Source of the DNA: Candidatus Binatia bacterium
GTDB taxonomy: Bacteria; Desulfobacterota; Binatia; Bin18
Assembly: GCA_022820725.1 (NCBI GenBank)
Contig: JAJEFA010000004.1
Location: 246,964-310,963 of the forward strand
Reading direction: 5' to 3'
DNA: 64,000 bases
Within the stretch, counting starts at the first letter, position 1; each line of letters opens with the position of its first letter. The notes beneath the pieces were generated by a model. The model saw only the letters and a program-made list of their open reading frames with translations, ran no database searches and was not told where the DNA came from. The position numbers and the translations under genes are program-made. Shown in pieces: positions 31,800 through 39,730 of the stretch.

Positions 31800-32054
31800 A
31801 TGAAAGTGAACATGCACGAAGCCAAGTCGCAACTGTCACGTTTGGCAAAGCTGGCGTGGCAGGGGGAGGAAGTCATCATAGCCAAGGCCGGCGAACCATA
31901 TCTGCGGCTAGAGCCGTATCGCCCGCGCAAGGCAGAACGAAAACTAGGTGGGTTGGAAGGTCAGATTTGGATGTCGCCGGATTTTGACGAGGAAGACGAG
32001 GAGATCATCGAGATGTTCGAGAGCTCGAAGATATTCCCTGACGAGGACGAATAA
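31800..32054 (+). CDS. Phd/YefM-type antitoxin
   Basis: An 84-residue antitoxin. 'MKVNMHEAKSQLSRLAKLAW' and 'EEVIIAKAGEPYLRLEPY' are the standard Phd/YefM DNA-binding fold, and the acidic tail ('SPDFDEEDEEIIEMFESSKI') would mask the toxin. The tail with 'W-M-S-P-D-F-D-E' is typical of Phd partners of PIN toxins. The ATG directly follows a TATAA sequence without a clear ribosome binding site. The toxin gene starts two bases after its stop. Confidence 0.88.
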   Translation: MKVNMHEAKSQLSRLAKLAWQGEEVIIAKAGEPYLRLEPYRPRKAERKLGGLEGQIWMSPDFDEEDEEIIEMFESSKIFPDEDE

Positions 32055-32056
32055 GC

Positions 32057-32434
32057 GTGCGCCTGCTTTTGGATACCCATGCCTTGGTGTGGGCGCTCTC
32101 TGATGTTCCACGGCTGACTGAGAACGCTCGTACCACTATTGCCGACCCGCACAATGATGTTTTCGTCAGTGCCATTACCGCCTGGGAGATTACGGTCAAG
32201 CGAGCGAAAGGGCACCTCACCGCTCCGGACAATTTGTCAAGCGTGATTGAAGAAAGGGGCTTTGAGCATCTGCCCCTGACGTTCTTTCATGCTGAGCAGG
32301 CCGGGCTGCTGCCCCTGCACCACCGCGACCCGTTTGATCGGTTATTGATCGCCCAGGCCCAGGTCGAAGGGCTGACCCTTGTGACCCGAGACCGCCATAT
32401 CCGACGCTACGGTGTCCGCATCCTGACGGCGTAA
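32057..32434 (+). CDS. PIN-domain toxin (VapC-like, Phd-paired)
   Basis: A 125-residue PIN nuclease beginning 'MRLLLDTHALVWALSD' (D6) with Glu in 'AITAWEITVKRAKG' and Asp in 'HHRDPFDRLLIAQAQ' and 'LVTRDRHIRRYGV'. This is the type-II PIN group usually preceded by Phd-like antitoxins. It starts at a GTG two bases after the antitoxin stop, with GAGGACGA as ribosome binding site inside the antitoxin end. It looks intact. The convergent molybdopterin enzyme gene ends 18 bases further on. Confidence 0.9.
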   Translation: MRLLLDTHALVWALSDVPRLTENARTTIADPHNDVFVSAITAWEITVKRAKGHLTAPDNLSSVIEERGFEHLPLTFFHAEQAGLLPLHHRDPFDRLLIAQAQVEGLTLVTRDRHIRRYGVRILTA

Positions 32435-32452
32435 GTGTTCGCGGCCAATTAT

Positions 32453-34471
32453 CTAGCACGGACGAATGGTCACCTCGGTACTGTGCACGCTGGAACTCTC
32501 GCCCATATCGGACCGAATCCCCGGATTCAGGGTGTTCACATTGTGACGATCGGTTTCGAGTTTGGGCCAGCGGCCTTTATGCGCCAGGGCCACGCCTCGG
32601 GGCGCGATAGCGTCAATCGTCGCGGTCAACTCAAGCTGACCGGTTTCATTTTCAAGCCGTACGCGCGTCCCGTCCGTGACCCCAAGCTGCGCCGCGTCGT
32701 CCGGGTGCAGGGTGACGCTGGCCTGGCCGGCGCGTTGCTGAATGTTGGTGTCGTTGGCGTATGAATCGTTGAGCCGCCAGCGCGAGGCCGGGCTCAGCAG
32801 GCGGAACCGGTTGTTCGTCGGCTGGGTGTCTGCCCAGGGTTGGGGCACGCGCGGCAGACCCTTTTGTTCGGCCTTGTCCGAGGCGATTTCGATTTTGCCG
32901 CTGGGGGTATCAAACGTCAGGTCTTCGTAGAAGATAAGCGGAGCCTGGCTGATCGAACGCCAGCCCGTCTGTTGGAGGGTGCTGAAGTCGCAGCCGGTCT
33001 GCATTTCAGTGAGCAACTGACTGATAATAGCCTCGTCCGGCTCAAATAGCGTCGGTTCTTCAAATTCCATGGCCGCAGCCAGCCGCCGAAAAATTTCCTG
33101 ATTGGGCAGAGACTCCCCCATAGGCTCCCGGGCTTTGGACTGTGCGCCAATGTTGAGATGAAAATAGCTGAAGGTCAGGTCGTCAAATTCAAGAAAACTC
33201 GCCGCGGGCAGTACGATGTCGGCAAAATCCGTGGTGTCGGTGGGAAAACAATCGATTGCCACCGTGAACAGGTCTGCGCGTTTGAGAGCCGCGTGCAGGC
33301 GTTGCTGTTGCGGGGCGGACGCCGCGGGATTGGTATTCCAACACATAAGGGCCTGTGAGGCGTTCGTGTCTTCGAGCCGTGCGGCAAAATCCATATGGCT
33401 GATACGCGGCACTCTTCCCTTTGCCAACGAGCTGCCGGCCAGCGCATCAAAGTCCATACCTGCAATACCGGGGGTGATGTTCAGATAGTAAAAGCCGGCG
33501 CCGGGTTTGCCGATGTTTCCGGTCAGGGCCGGTAGCAGCCCGCAGGCGCGCATGACGTTGCCGCCGGTGGTCTGTCTTTGCAGGCCCTGTCCGACCCACA
33601 GCAGGGAAGGGCCGGGTCCGTATAGATGCGCGGCGCGTTCAATCAGGTCTGCCGGAACGCCGGTTGCCTGCTCTCCCCAGGCGGGCGTACAGGGGGCGAA
33701 CAACGGCAGTACTTCGTCGTAGCCCACGGTGTGATCGGCGATGAAGTCGGCCTGAAAAAATCCGTCTCGGTGCAGAACGTGCAGCAGGCTGAATGCCAGG
33801 GCCGCATCAGTCCCAGGGAAAGGCTGGAGGTGGAGGTCCGCCTGTTCTGCGGTCTCCGTCCGGATTGGATCGACAACGATCTTCCGGGCGGGGGATTCGG
33901 GCAACCAGTGCTTGTGCGCGTGCGGGGCGGAATGGGCCGGGTTTGCACCCCAGACCAGAATACAGCGCGAGTCCGCAGCGGTGCGAGGGTCAAAGCCCAC
34001 ATATGAACTTCCGAACAACAGCCCCCAGGCAATATGGCCGGCCATATTGCAGATGGTGTCGGGCTCGACCTCGGTTGCACCCAGGCGGTGAAAGAAACGC
34101 AGGGGAAACATATAGGCCAGCAGCGACAGCGTGCCGGTGTAATGGGTATGAACGACGGCTTGCGGGCCGGTCGTCTGCACAATGTCCTGGAGTTTCGAGG
34201 CAATGGTTGTCAGGGCCTCGTCCCAACTGATCCGCTGGAACTGGCCGTGTCCTTTGGGGCCGGTCCGTTTGAGCGGGTATAATAAGCGGGCCTGCTCATC
34301 CTGCCAGACGCCGTTATAGGCCGTGGCGCATTTGCCGCACAGCGAGCCCCGCGAAACCGGATGGTCCGGGTCACCCAGCACGCGGCTGATTGCTCCGTCT
34401 CTTCGCTCGACCACTATGCCACAGCCGTCATAGCAGTCACGCGGACAGGTGGTCCGTATACGTTGGTTCAT
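32453..34471 (-). CDS. Molybdopterin-dependent oxidoreductase with [4Fe-4S] cluster
   Basis: A 672-residue member of the DMSO-reductase superfamily. Cluster cysteines are C9, C13, C17 and one of C45/C48 ('CPRDCYDGC' and 'GSLCGKCATAYNG'). Mo-bis-MGD contacts are in 'DTICNMAGHIAWG', 'LVWGANPAHSAPH' and the C-terminal 'VTLHPDDAAQLGVTDGTRV' barrel. There is no Tat signal or separate electron-transfer subunit nearby, pointing to a cytosolic enzyme like assimilatory or formate-dehydrogenase-type homologues. The ATG at 34471 follows AGAGGAGGGG. The substrate is unknown; polysulfide/thiosulfate reductase-like or formate-like chemistry is possible. Confidence 0.9.
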   Translation of the reverse strand: MNQRIRTTCPRDCYDGCGIVVERRDGAISRVLGDPDHPVSRGSLCGKCATAYNGVWQDEQARLLYPLKRTGPKGHGQFQRISWDEALTTIASKLQDIVQTTGPQAVVHTHYTGTLSLLAYMFPLRFFHRLGATEVEPDTICNMAGHIAWGLLFGSSYVGFDPRTAADSRCILVWGANPAHSAPHAHKHWLPESPARKIVVDPIRTETAEQADLHLQPFPGTDAALAFSLLHVLHRDGFFQADFIADHTVGYDEVLPLFAPCTPAWGEQATGVPADLIERAAHLYGPGPSLLWVGQGLQRQTTGGNVMRACGLLPALTGNIGKPGAGFYYLNITPGIAGMDFDALAGSSLAKGRVPRISHMDFAARLEDTNASQALMCWNTNPAASAPQQQRLHAALKRADLFTVAIDCFPTDTTDFADIVLPAASFLEFDDLTFSYFHLNIGAQSKAREPMGESLPNQEIFRRLAAAMEFEEPTLFEPDEAIISQLLTEMQTGCDFSTLQQTGWRSISQAPLIFYEDLTFDTPSGKIEIASDKAEQKGLPRVPQPWADTQPTNNRFRLLSPASRWRLNDSYANDTNIQQRAGQASVTLHPDDAAQLGVTDGTRVRLENETGQLELTATIDAIAPRGVALAHKGRWPKLETDRHNVNTLNPGIRSDMGESSSVHSTEVTIRPC

Positions 34472-34585
34472 GGCTTGCCCCTCCTCTGCGGACCGATGTG
34501 GGTGTCGATTCGGCCCGTACCCCCCTTTTGTAAACCTCGGCATTCACATAGGCTAGACCGTCCAAGAAGCAAGAGAGGAGCAGGG

Positions 34586-36190
34586 ATGAGGAAGGTTCAG
34601 CTTCTGAGGGGCCGGTTGCGGTGGGGAATATGGACACTCGCCCTGAGCGTCGTGCTCTGCACTAGCTCCCTCGTGCAGGCCAGTCAACTCACCGCACCGG
34701 GGTTGGCCGCCAGCGATGGTATGGTGGTCGGCAACGCGGTCGCCTACCCGTTCAACGCGGCGACCGCCCTGTTCCACAATCCGGCCCAACTCAGCCTGGT
34801 GCCGAACTCCTTCTCCACTGGCGCGTTCAACATCATGTTTCATCCGTCCTATGAGAATAGGCACGGCATCTTCTTGCCCGACTCTTTGCGCGGGGCGCTG
34901 CCGCCCGGCGTCGACCCGGAAGGGTTCCGTGCGTTCAGAGGCTTCCGTCCGTCGGCCGACCGCTCAGGGTACTATGACAGCACCAGCCGCGAGTTTCCGA
35001 TAGCGCCAAACTTTGGCTATCGGACCGACCGGTTTGCGCCCTTCGCATTTGGTATCGGTATGTATGGCTCGTTGGGTTTCGCCTTCAACTATGGGGCCGA
35101 ACCCGAACACGGAGTCCCCAACAATTTCTTTACCGAGTTGGTAGCGGTGTCGCTGGCGCCGTCCCTGTCCTATTCGCTGGCGTCAAATCTGCACCTCGGT
35201 GTCAGTCTCAATCCGACCTATGGACGGCTGAAGACCAAATCGCCCACTCCGCTCGGTCGGCTTGATCTCGATGTGCGCGGGCCGGGCGTATTTGGGACTA
35301 TCGGGCTGCTGTATCAACCCACGGACCGGCTCAACCTGGGGTTGGCGTATAAGACGCCGGGCAAAATCTGGATGTTCGGCAACGCCCGGGTGGACGGGAT
35401 GGGCGACGACGCCACGGTCTATTTCAATATCCCGCAGAACGTCAAGTTCGGCTTTGCGTACCGGATCACCGACCGTCTGACGTTTGCCGGTCAGGCGCGC
35501 TGGAGCCAGCTGTCCGTGTTCGACGAGACGCGCGTCCGGTTCGAGCAATATACTGCGCTGAATCAACCCGCGGTGGGTCGGGCCAAGGACCGCTGGCGGA
35601 TGGGTGCTGGTTTTACCTATCAGGTGTCCGAAAAATTCATGCTCGGTGTCGGATTCTCGCATGAGCCGTGGGCCATCAAGGACGACGCGCTCAAGCCTAC
35701 GCTGGCCGACAATACCGATTATATGGTTGCCTTCGGCGGTCAGTACACGCATGGCCCGTGGATTTTCGACGTGATCGGTGGTATGGGCAGCTTCGAGTCG
35801 CGTCATGCGGATGCTCGAGAAAACCCCGTCTTCCCCGGTCGTTACGATTTGTCCATGAACATCTTCGGGTTTCAGGTCACGCGCCTGCTCGGACCATCGG
35901 AAATGGAAGCCACGGGGGATCCCGCGCCGGCGATAAGCATGGCTTCGTACCGGGACTATGCGGAATCTGCCCGTTACTCTATTGCCGCGTCTCAGAGCAA
36001 ACGGAATCCCGAGCGCGGCCTCCTGAACGACCCGAGTCAGGGCGAAGCGCTCCTGGATGCGTTGATCGCAAAACTCTCGCGTAATCGTTGCACCATTATG
36101 CCCCGGTCCGAATACGAGCGTATGTTCGCGCTCTCGGACAAGGAACGCCAGCGGTGGTGTCGGCGCTGGGACGACTTGCGGCCGGCGTAA
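34586..36190 (+). CDS. FadL/OmpP1-type outer membrane transporter with C-terminal extension
   Basis: A 534-residue outer membrane beta-barrel for hydrophobic compounds. A signal peptide ends near residue 34 ('VVLCTSSLVQAS'). The mature start 'QLTAPGLAASDGMVVGNAVA' and 'ATALFHNPAQLSLVPN' replace the FadL 'GxAAxADDASTxxxNPA' plug. Alternating strands follow to about residue 435 ('YDLSMNIFGFQVTRLL'). About 100 more residues ('SMASYRDYAESARYSIAASQ' to 'WCRRWDDLRPA') lie beyond the expected last strand and contain two cysteines. FadL-type proteins import long-chain fatty acids or aromatics, which suits the surrounding catabolic genes. The start at 34586 is set by AGAGGAG. Confidence 0.85.
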   Translation: MRKVQLLRGRLRWGIWTLALSVVLCTSSLVQASQLTAPGLAASDGMVVGNAVAYPFNAATALFHNPAQLSLVPNSFSTGAFNIMFHPSYENRHGIFLPDSLRGALPPGVDPEGFRAFRGFRPSADRSGYYDSTSREFPIAPNFGYRTDRFAPFAFGIGMYGSLGFAFNYGAEPEHGVPNNFFTELVAVSLAPSLSYSLASNLHLGVSLNPTYGRLKTKSPTPLGRLDLDVRGPGVFGTIGLLYQPTDRLNLGLAYKTPGKIWMFGNARVDGMGDDATVYFNIPQNVKFGFAYRITDRLTFAGQARWSQLSVFDETRVRFEQYTALNQPAVGRAKDRWRMGAGFTYQVSEKFMLGVGFSHEPWAIKDDALKPTLADNTDYMVAFGGQYTHGPWIFDVIGGMGSFESRHADARENPVFPGRYDLSMNIFGFQVTRLLGPSEMEATGDPAPAISMASYRDYAESARYSIAASQSKRNPERGLLNDPSQGEALLDALIAKLSRNRCTIMPRSEYERMFALSDKERQRWCRRWDDLRPA

Positions 36191-36278
36191 GGTCGACCTG
36201 CCACGTATCGGCTCCCCATTTGTTGACTTGACCGAGCGGAAGGCTGGGCGCTACCTTCAAGCGGAAAGGACGGAGGCT

Positions 36279-36893
36279 ATGAGTACCGTACTCCCCGCAG
36301 TCGAAGAAACGTCACTTACCCTCCATTTTGGTCCCGTGCTGCAAAAGATGAATGATCACGAGTTTTTTGAGTTTTGCCAGCTCAATCGTGACTGGCGCTT
36401 TGAGCGGACGCATGAAGGGGACTTAGTCATTATGTCGCCCACTGGAGGAAAGACTGGTCAGCGCAATTTTCTCTTGACCACATTCTTTGGCGGCTGGGTT
36501 GAAGCGGATGGGACAGGCGTTGGTTTTGATTCGTCAACCGGGTTTACCCTGCCGAACGGGGCCAAACGCTCGCCTGACCTCGCCTGGATCAGGCGCTCTC
36601 GATGGGAAGCGCTGACTGAGGACCAACAGGCTGAGTTCCCGCCACTGTGTCCGGACTTCGTTGTTGAACTGCGTTCGCCGTCCGATGCGCTTGCTCCGCT
36701 TCAAGCCAAAATGCAGGAATATATGGACAACGGAGCACAGCTTGGCTGGCTGATCGACCCCGAGGAGCGACGCGTCCATATCTACCGACCAGGGGTGCCA
36801 ACCACGTGTCTGGATAATCCTGACAGTCTGGACGGCGAGCCTCTTTTGCCAGGCTTGCGCTTACCTGTGGTCAAGCTGTGGGGGGAGGTGTGA
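36279..36893 (+). CDS. Uma2 family (putative restriction endonuclease-fold) protein
   Basis: A 204-residue PD-(D/E)XK-type protein of the Uma2/DUF820 family. Marks are 'WRFERTHEGDLVIMSPTGG', 'GFTLPNGAKRSPDLAWI' (catalytic Asp), 'PPLCPDFVVELRSPSDAL' (the E-x-K-like site as V-E-L-R-S) and 'LGWLIDPEERRVHIYRP'. Family members are abundant in mobile-rich genomes; the role is unknown. The ATG at 36279 follows GGACGGAGG; a TTG 51 bases upstream is possible. A DUF433 gene follows 81 bases on. Confidence 0.85.
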   Translation: MSTVLPAVEETSLTLHFGPVLQKMNDHEFFEFCQLNRDWRFERTHEGDLVIMSPTGGKTGQRNFLLTTFFGGWVEADGTGVGFDSSTGFTLPNGAKRSPDLAWIRRSRWEALTEDQQAEFPPLCPDFVVELRSPSDALAPLQAKMQEYMDNGAQLGWLIDPEERRVHIYRPGVPTTCLDNPDSLDGEPLLPGLRLPVVKLWGEV

Positions 36894-36974
36894 AGCTTGT
36901 CGCGGAACGGCAGCATCCTCAAGAGCGAGGCTACTCCTGCCAGTCCATGGGTTCAGTACCTTAGCCTCAAGCCT

Positions 36975-37187
36975 ATGTTGGATTGGTCGTCCTGCCCCGC
37001 GGTCGAGCGCGTACCTGGGAGAGTGAATGGGGCGTGGGTCTTTCGAGGAACTCGTGTCCCGGTGAAGGCACTCTTTGAGAATCTTGAAGATGGGACATGT
37101 ATTGATGATTTCTTGCGTTGGTTTCCTGGCGTTATGCGTAAGCAAGTCGAAGCCGTTCAACCATACTCAGCAAAGCCTCCAGACTGA
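36975..37187 (+). CDS. DUF433 antitoxin-like protein with probable C-terminal frameshift
   Basis: A 70-residue protein with the DUF433 motif 'VPGRVNGAWVFRGTRVPVKALFENL' region and 'IDDFLRWFPGVMRKQVEAV', a winged-helix-like fold common in antitoxins. After that it ends in 'QPYSAKPPD', unlike the family. Another frame reads 'NHTQQSLQTETK' and a TAA at 37195-37197, five bases before the next ATG, which fits the usual C-terminus better. A small insertion or deletion near 37158 is therefore likely. The ATG at 36975 matches the family N-terminus. Confidence 0.65.
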   Translation: MLDWSSCPAVERVPGRVNGAWVFRGTRVPVKALFENLEDGTCIDDFLRWFPGVMRKQVEAVQPYSAKPPD

Positions 37188-37202
37188 GACAAAGTAACTT
37201 TC

Positions 37203-37277
37203 ATGCGGGTACTGTTTGACCAGGGTACCCCGGTTCCACTGCGTCGTTACCGTTCCCCCCTATACAACACCCCCTGA
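37203..37277 (+). pseudogene. Truncated DUF5615 (PIN-like) toxin start
   Basis: Twenty-four codons: MRVLFDQGTPVPLRRY matches the N-terminus of the DUF5615/Mut7-C-like toxin normally paired with DUF433, then unrelated 'RSPLYNTP' and a stop. It overlaps the 3' end of the convergent CoA-transferase gene by 31 bases. The remaining ~90 residues of the toxin are missing, so a deletion has fused it to its neighbour. Confidence 0.7.
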
Positions 37278-38467
37278 TCGTGCAGCGTAGTAATCGTGTC
37301 CGAAGAGCGGCCCAGGTACTGACTCAGTACCTCGTCGTTGTGCTGACCGAGTAGGGGAGCCTGGAGGTCGGGTTCATCCGGGAAGGCCGAATACTTGAAC
37401 GGAAAACCCGGAATGGTGACCTCGCCCAGAATCTGGTCAGGCACCTGCCGGACCATTTTGCGGGCAGTGAAATAGGGATGGGAGATCGTCTCTTCAATCG
37501 ATAACACCGGTCCGGCAGGAACACGGTGGTCAGCCAGGGCCTTGAGCGCGGCCTCATCGCTTGGAAACGATTGCAGCCATGCTTCGATCATGGCGATCAG
37601 CTCTTTTTGATTTTGGCCGCGTGCCTTGGCGGTGGCAAAGCGCGGGTCGTCTACGAGTTCCGGCTTACCCAAGGCTTTGGCTACATTCGGCCACTGGCGA
37701 TTCAGGGCGAGAATCACACAATAGCCCTGCCGGCTTTTGAACACCCCCAGCGGACAGGAGGCATAGTGATGGGTGCCAAAACGCATGGGTTTGTATTTGC
37801 CGTTACTGGCGACAAAGGCCTGCACCTCAACCGACTGCATATGATAGAGGGCATCGACCATGGAAATATCAACGTGTTGGCCCTGGCCGGTGCGGTCCCG
37901 GTGCAGCAGGGCATAGCCAAGGGCACCAAAAGCACTGACCCCAGCTATACCGTCGGCGATGGCCACGCCGACAAAACGCGGCGGTCCGTCCGGGTCACCC
38001 GTCATATGCATAATGCCGGAGAAGCCCTGGGCGATATAATCGTAGCCGGTCAGATGGGACAGTGGGCTCTTCCGGCCAAAGGCGGAGATGGAACACATGA
38101 CCAGACCGGGGTTGAGCGCCTTAAGTGCCTCGTAATCCAGGCCGCGTCGTTCCATCACCCCAGGACCGTAGTTTTCAATGACGACATCGACATGGGGGAT
38201 GAGTGCCCGAATTAACTCCACACCTTCCGTCCGTTTGAAATCAATACACAGGCTTTTCTTGCCGCGGTTCTGCTGAATGAAGTAAATGCTGCGGCTGTCT
38301 TTCACAAAGGGCAGGGAACGCGCCGGGTCGCCGCCCGTGGCCTGTTCGACTTTGATGACGTTCGCTCCAAGCTCGGCCATGAGCCGGGTTGCCGTCGGAC
38401 CGGCCAGATACTGGGTGAAGTCGAGCACGGTCGTACCGGCCAATATGGATGGTTGTGTGTCTGCCAT
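37247..38467 (-). CDS. CaiB/BaiF family CoA-transferase
   Basis: A 406-residue type III CoA-transferase. N-terminal 'LAGTTVLDFTQYLAGPTATR', 'GANVIKVEQATGGDPAR' and 'FIQQNRGKKSLCIDFKRTEG' are standard, with the catalytic Asp expected in 'ADGIAGVSAFGALGYALLHR' region and 'GQHVDISMVDAL' further on. These enzymes move CoA between carboxylic acids, often activating aromatic or branched acids. The ATG at 38467 follows GGGGAGGA. It is divergent from an LLM oxidoreductase gene with 148 bases between, where both promoters must lie. Confidence 0.92.
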   Translation of the reverse strand: MADTQPSILAGTTVLDFTQYLAGPTATRLMAELGANVIKVEQATGGDPARSLPFVKDSRSIYFIQQNRGKKSLCIDFKRTEGVELIRALIPHVDVVIENYGPGVMERRGLDYEALKALNPGLVMCSISAFGRKSPLSHLTGYDYIAQGFSGIMHMTGDPDGPPRFVGVAIADGIAGVSAFGALGYALLHRDRTGQGQHVDISMVDALYHMQSVEVQAFVASNGKYKPMRFGTHHYASCPLGVFKSRQGYCVILALNRQWPNVAKALGKPELVDDPRFATAKARGQNQKELIAMIEAWLQSFPSDEAALKALADHRVPAGPVLSIEETISHPYFTARKMVRQVPDQILGEVTIPGFPFKYSAFPDEPDLQAPLLGQHNDEVLSQYLGRSSDTITTLHDQGVLYRGER

Positions 38468-38615
38468 AACAGTCCTCCCCTTTGCTGAGCGACTGTATAG
38501 CGGAAAGCGGGGCATTCGCGAAGGGGCGGCCGAGACGTACGCTTGTCGAATCGGTTGCGAGGCTATAGGAAAAGGCCCAGGCTTTTCAGCTCGATTTTCA
38601 ACAAAGGAGAATGTT

Positions 38616-39509
38616 ATGAAAGTAGGCCTCCTCGTTCCCAATCTTGGACCCTTAGCCACCGGACCCGGCTCGGTTGACGTAGTGACGACCATTGCCATGA
38701 AGGCGGAAGAGCTTGGCTACGACGCCCTGTGGGTGGCCGACCATGTGGTCCTGCCGATGCACATCAAATCCCGCTACCCGTATAATGACACCGGCGAGTT
38801 CCCGGCCAATCCTGCCGACGGTTTTCTTGAACCCTTGTCGCTTTTGGGCTATCTGGCCGGCGCCACCAAACGGGTCCGGCTGGGAACCTGGGTGCTTGTG
38901 CTGCCGCACCGCAACCCGATTGTCACGGCCAAAATGTTCGCCACCCTGGACGTGCTGTCGCGGGGACGCATGATGCTCGGGGCCGGTATCGGCTGGATGG
39001 AGGAGGAGATCAGTCTGCTCGGCGCGCCGTTTAAGAAACGCGGCAGGCTGAGCGACGAGTATCTGCGGGCCATGCGCGAGCTGTGGACTAATCCCGACCC
39101 ACAGTTTGAGGGCGAGTTCTGTCAGTTCAGCGACATTAAATGTGAGCCCAAGCCGGTGCAGAATCCGTTACCGGTGTGGATTGGTGGACATTCCGCCCGC
39201 GCGATGCGACGGGTGGTCGAGTATGGTGATGGCTGGGTTGCCGTGGCCAGAAGTTACGAGGGCTTCAAAGAAGGGGTGGAGATGATCAGAGTCGCTGCGG
39301 ACAAGGCCGGACGGGATATGAGCAGCATCCAAATTTTAGTCGCTCCGTCCTATACCACCTCGGTTGATACCTTCATTGAAGAGACCAAACGCTATCAGGA
39401 CCTGGGCTATGATTCTTTTCTTGCACCGCTGCCGTTATGGAGCGATAAACTGGAAGAGGGCGTGGGGTTTATGGAGGATTTCGCACAAAAAGTGACCTTA
39501 GAGTCGTAG
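38616..39509 (+). CDS. LLM-class F420-dependent oxidoreductase
   Basis: A 297-residue luciferase-like TIM barrel. 'MKVGLLVPNLGPLATGPG' and 'AEELGYDALWVADHVVLP' start it, with 'RVRLGTWVLVLPHRNPIV', 'FATLDVLSRGRMMLGAGIGW', 'PLPVWIGGHS' and 'YGDGWVAV' following. This matches the TIGR03619-type F420 group found in actinobacteria and environmental bacteria. AAAGGAGA before the ATG at 38616 sets the start. The substrate is not known. It is downstream of a divergent CoA-transferase gene. Confidence 0.88.
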   Translation: MKVGLLVPNLGPLATGPGSVDVVTTIAMKAEELGYDALWVADHVVLPMHIKSRYPYNDTGEFPANPADGFLEPLSLLGYLAGATKRVRLGTWVLVLPHRNPIVTAKMFATLDVLSRGRMMLGAGIGWMEEEISLLGAPFKKRGRLSDEYLRAMRELWTNPDPQFEGEFCQFSDIKCEPKPVQNPLPVWIGGHSARAMRRVVEYGDGWVAVARSYEGFKEGVEMIRVAADKAGRDMSSIQILVAPSYTTSVDTFIEETKRYQDLGYDSFLAPLPLWSDKLEEGVGFMEDFAQKVTLES

Positions 39510-39539
39510 CGGGTTTGCCTCCTCGTTACGGGTCGGTTA

Positions 39540-39634
39540 GGAACCCACCCCGGCCTGCGGCCACCCCCCCCCAAGAGGGGAGCTTTTTTATCCCCTCCTT
39601 GGAGGGGTGCCGCGCTAGCGGCGGGGTGGGTTCC
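39540..39634. repeat. Large palindromic intergenic repeat, family C
   Basis: GGAACCCACCCCG (39540-39552) pairs with CGGGGTGGGTTCC (39622-39634). Inside are a run of C, AGAGGGGAGC, seven T and TCCCCTCCTTGGAGGGG. It may act as terminator for the LLM gene. Related pieces are at 28361 and 29860-29902. Confidence 0.8.
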
Positions 39635-39677
39635 TTTTTGCATCACACGTACTGGGAGGGATTTCTTTTTGGTTGGT

Positions 39678-39705
39678 GTAGGGGCAATTCATGAATGGCC
39701 CCTAC
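39678..39705. repeat. Palindromic repeat, family A
   Basis: A 28-base near-perfect palindrome beginning GTAGGGGCAATTCATGAAT and ending GCCCCTAC, 26 bases before the start of the dehydrogenase gene. It is nearly identical to 28416-28443. Confidence 0.85.
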
Positions 39706-39730
39706 GGTTGGTGAGGATTGAAACACAACT

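Noticed and set aside
31796..31801. TATAAT box overlapping the Phd antitoxin start
   Set aside because: It would place transcription start inside the gene, so it cannot serve the annotated ATG.
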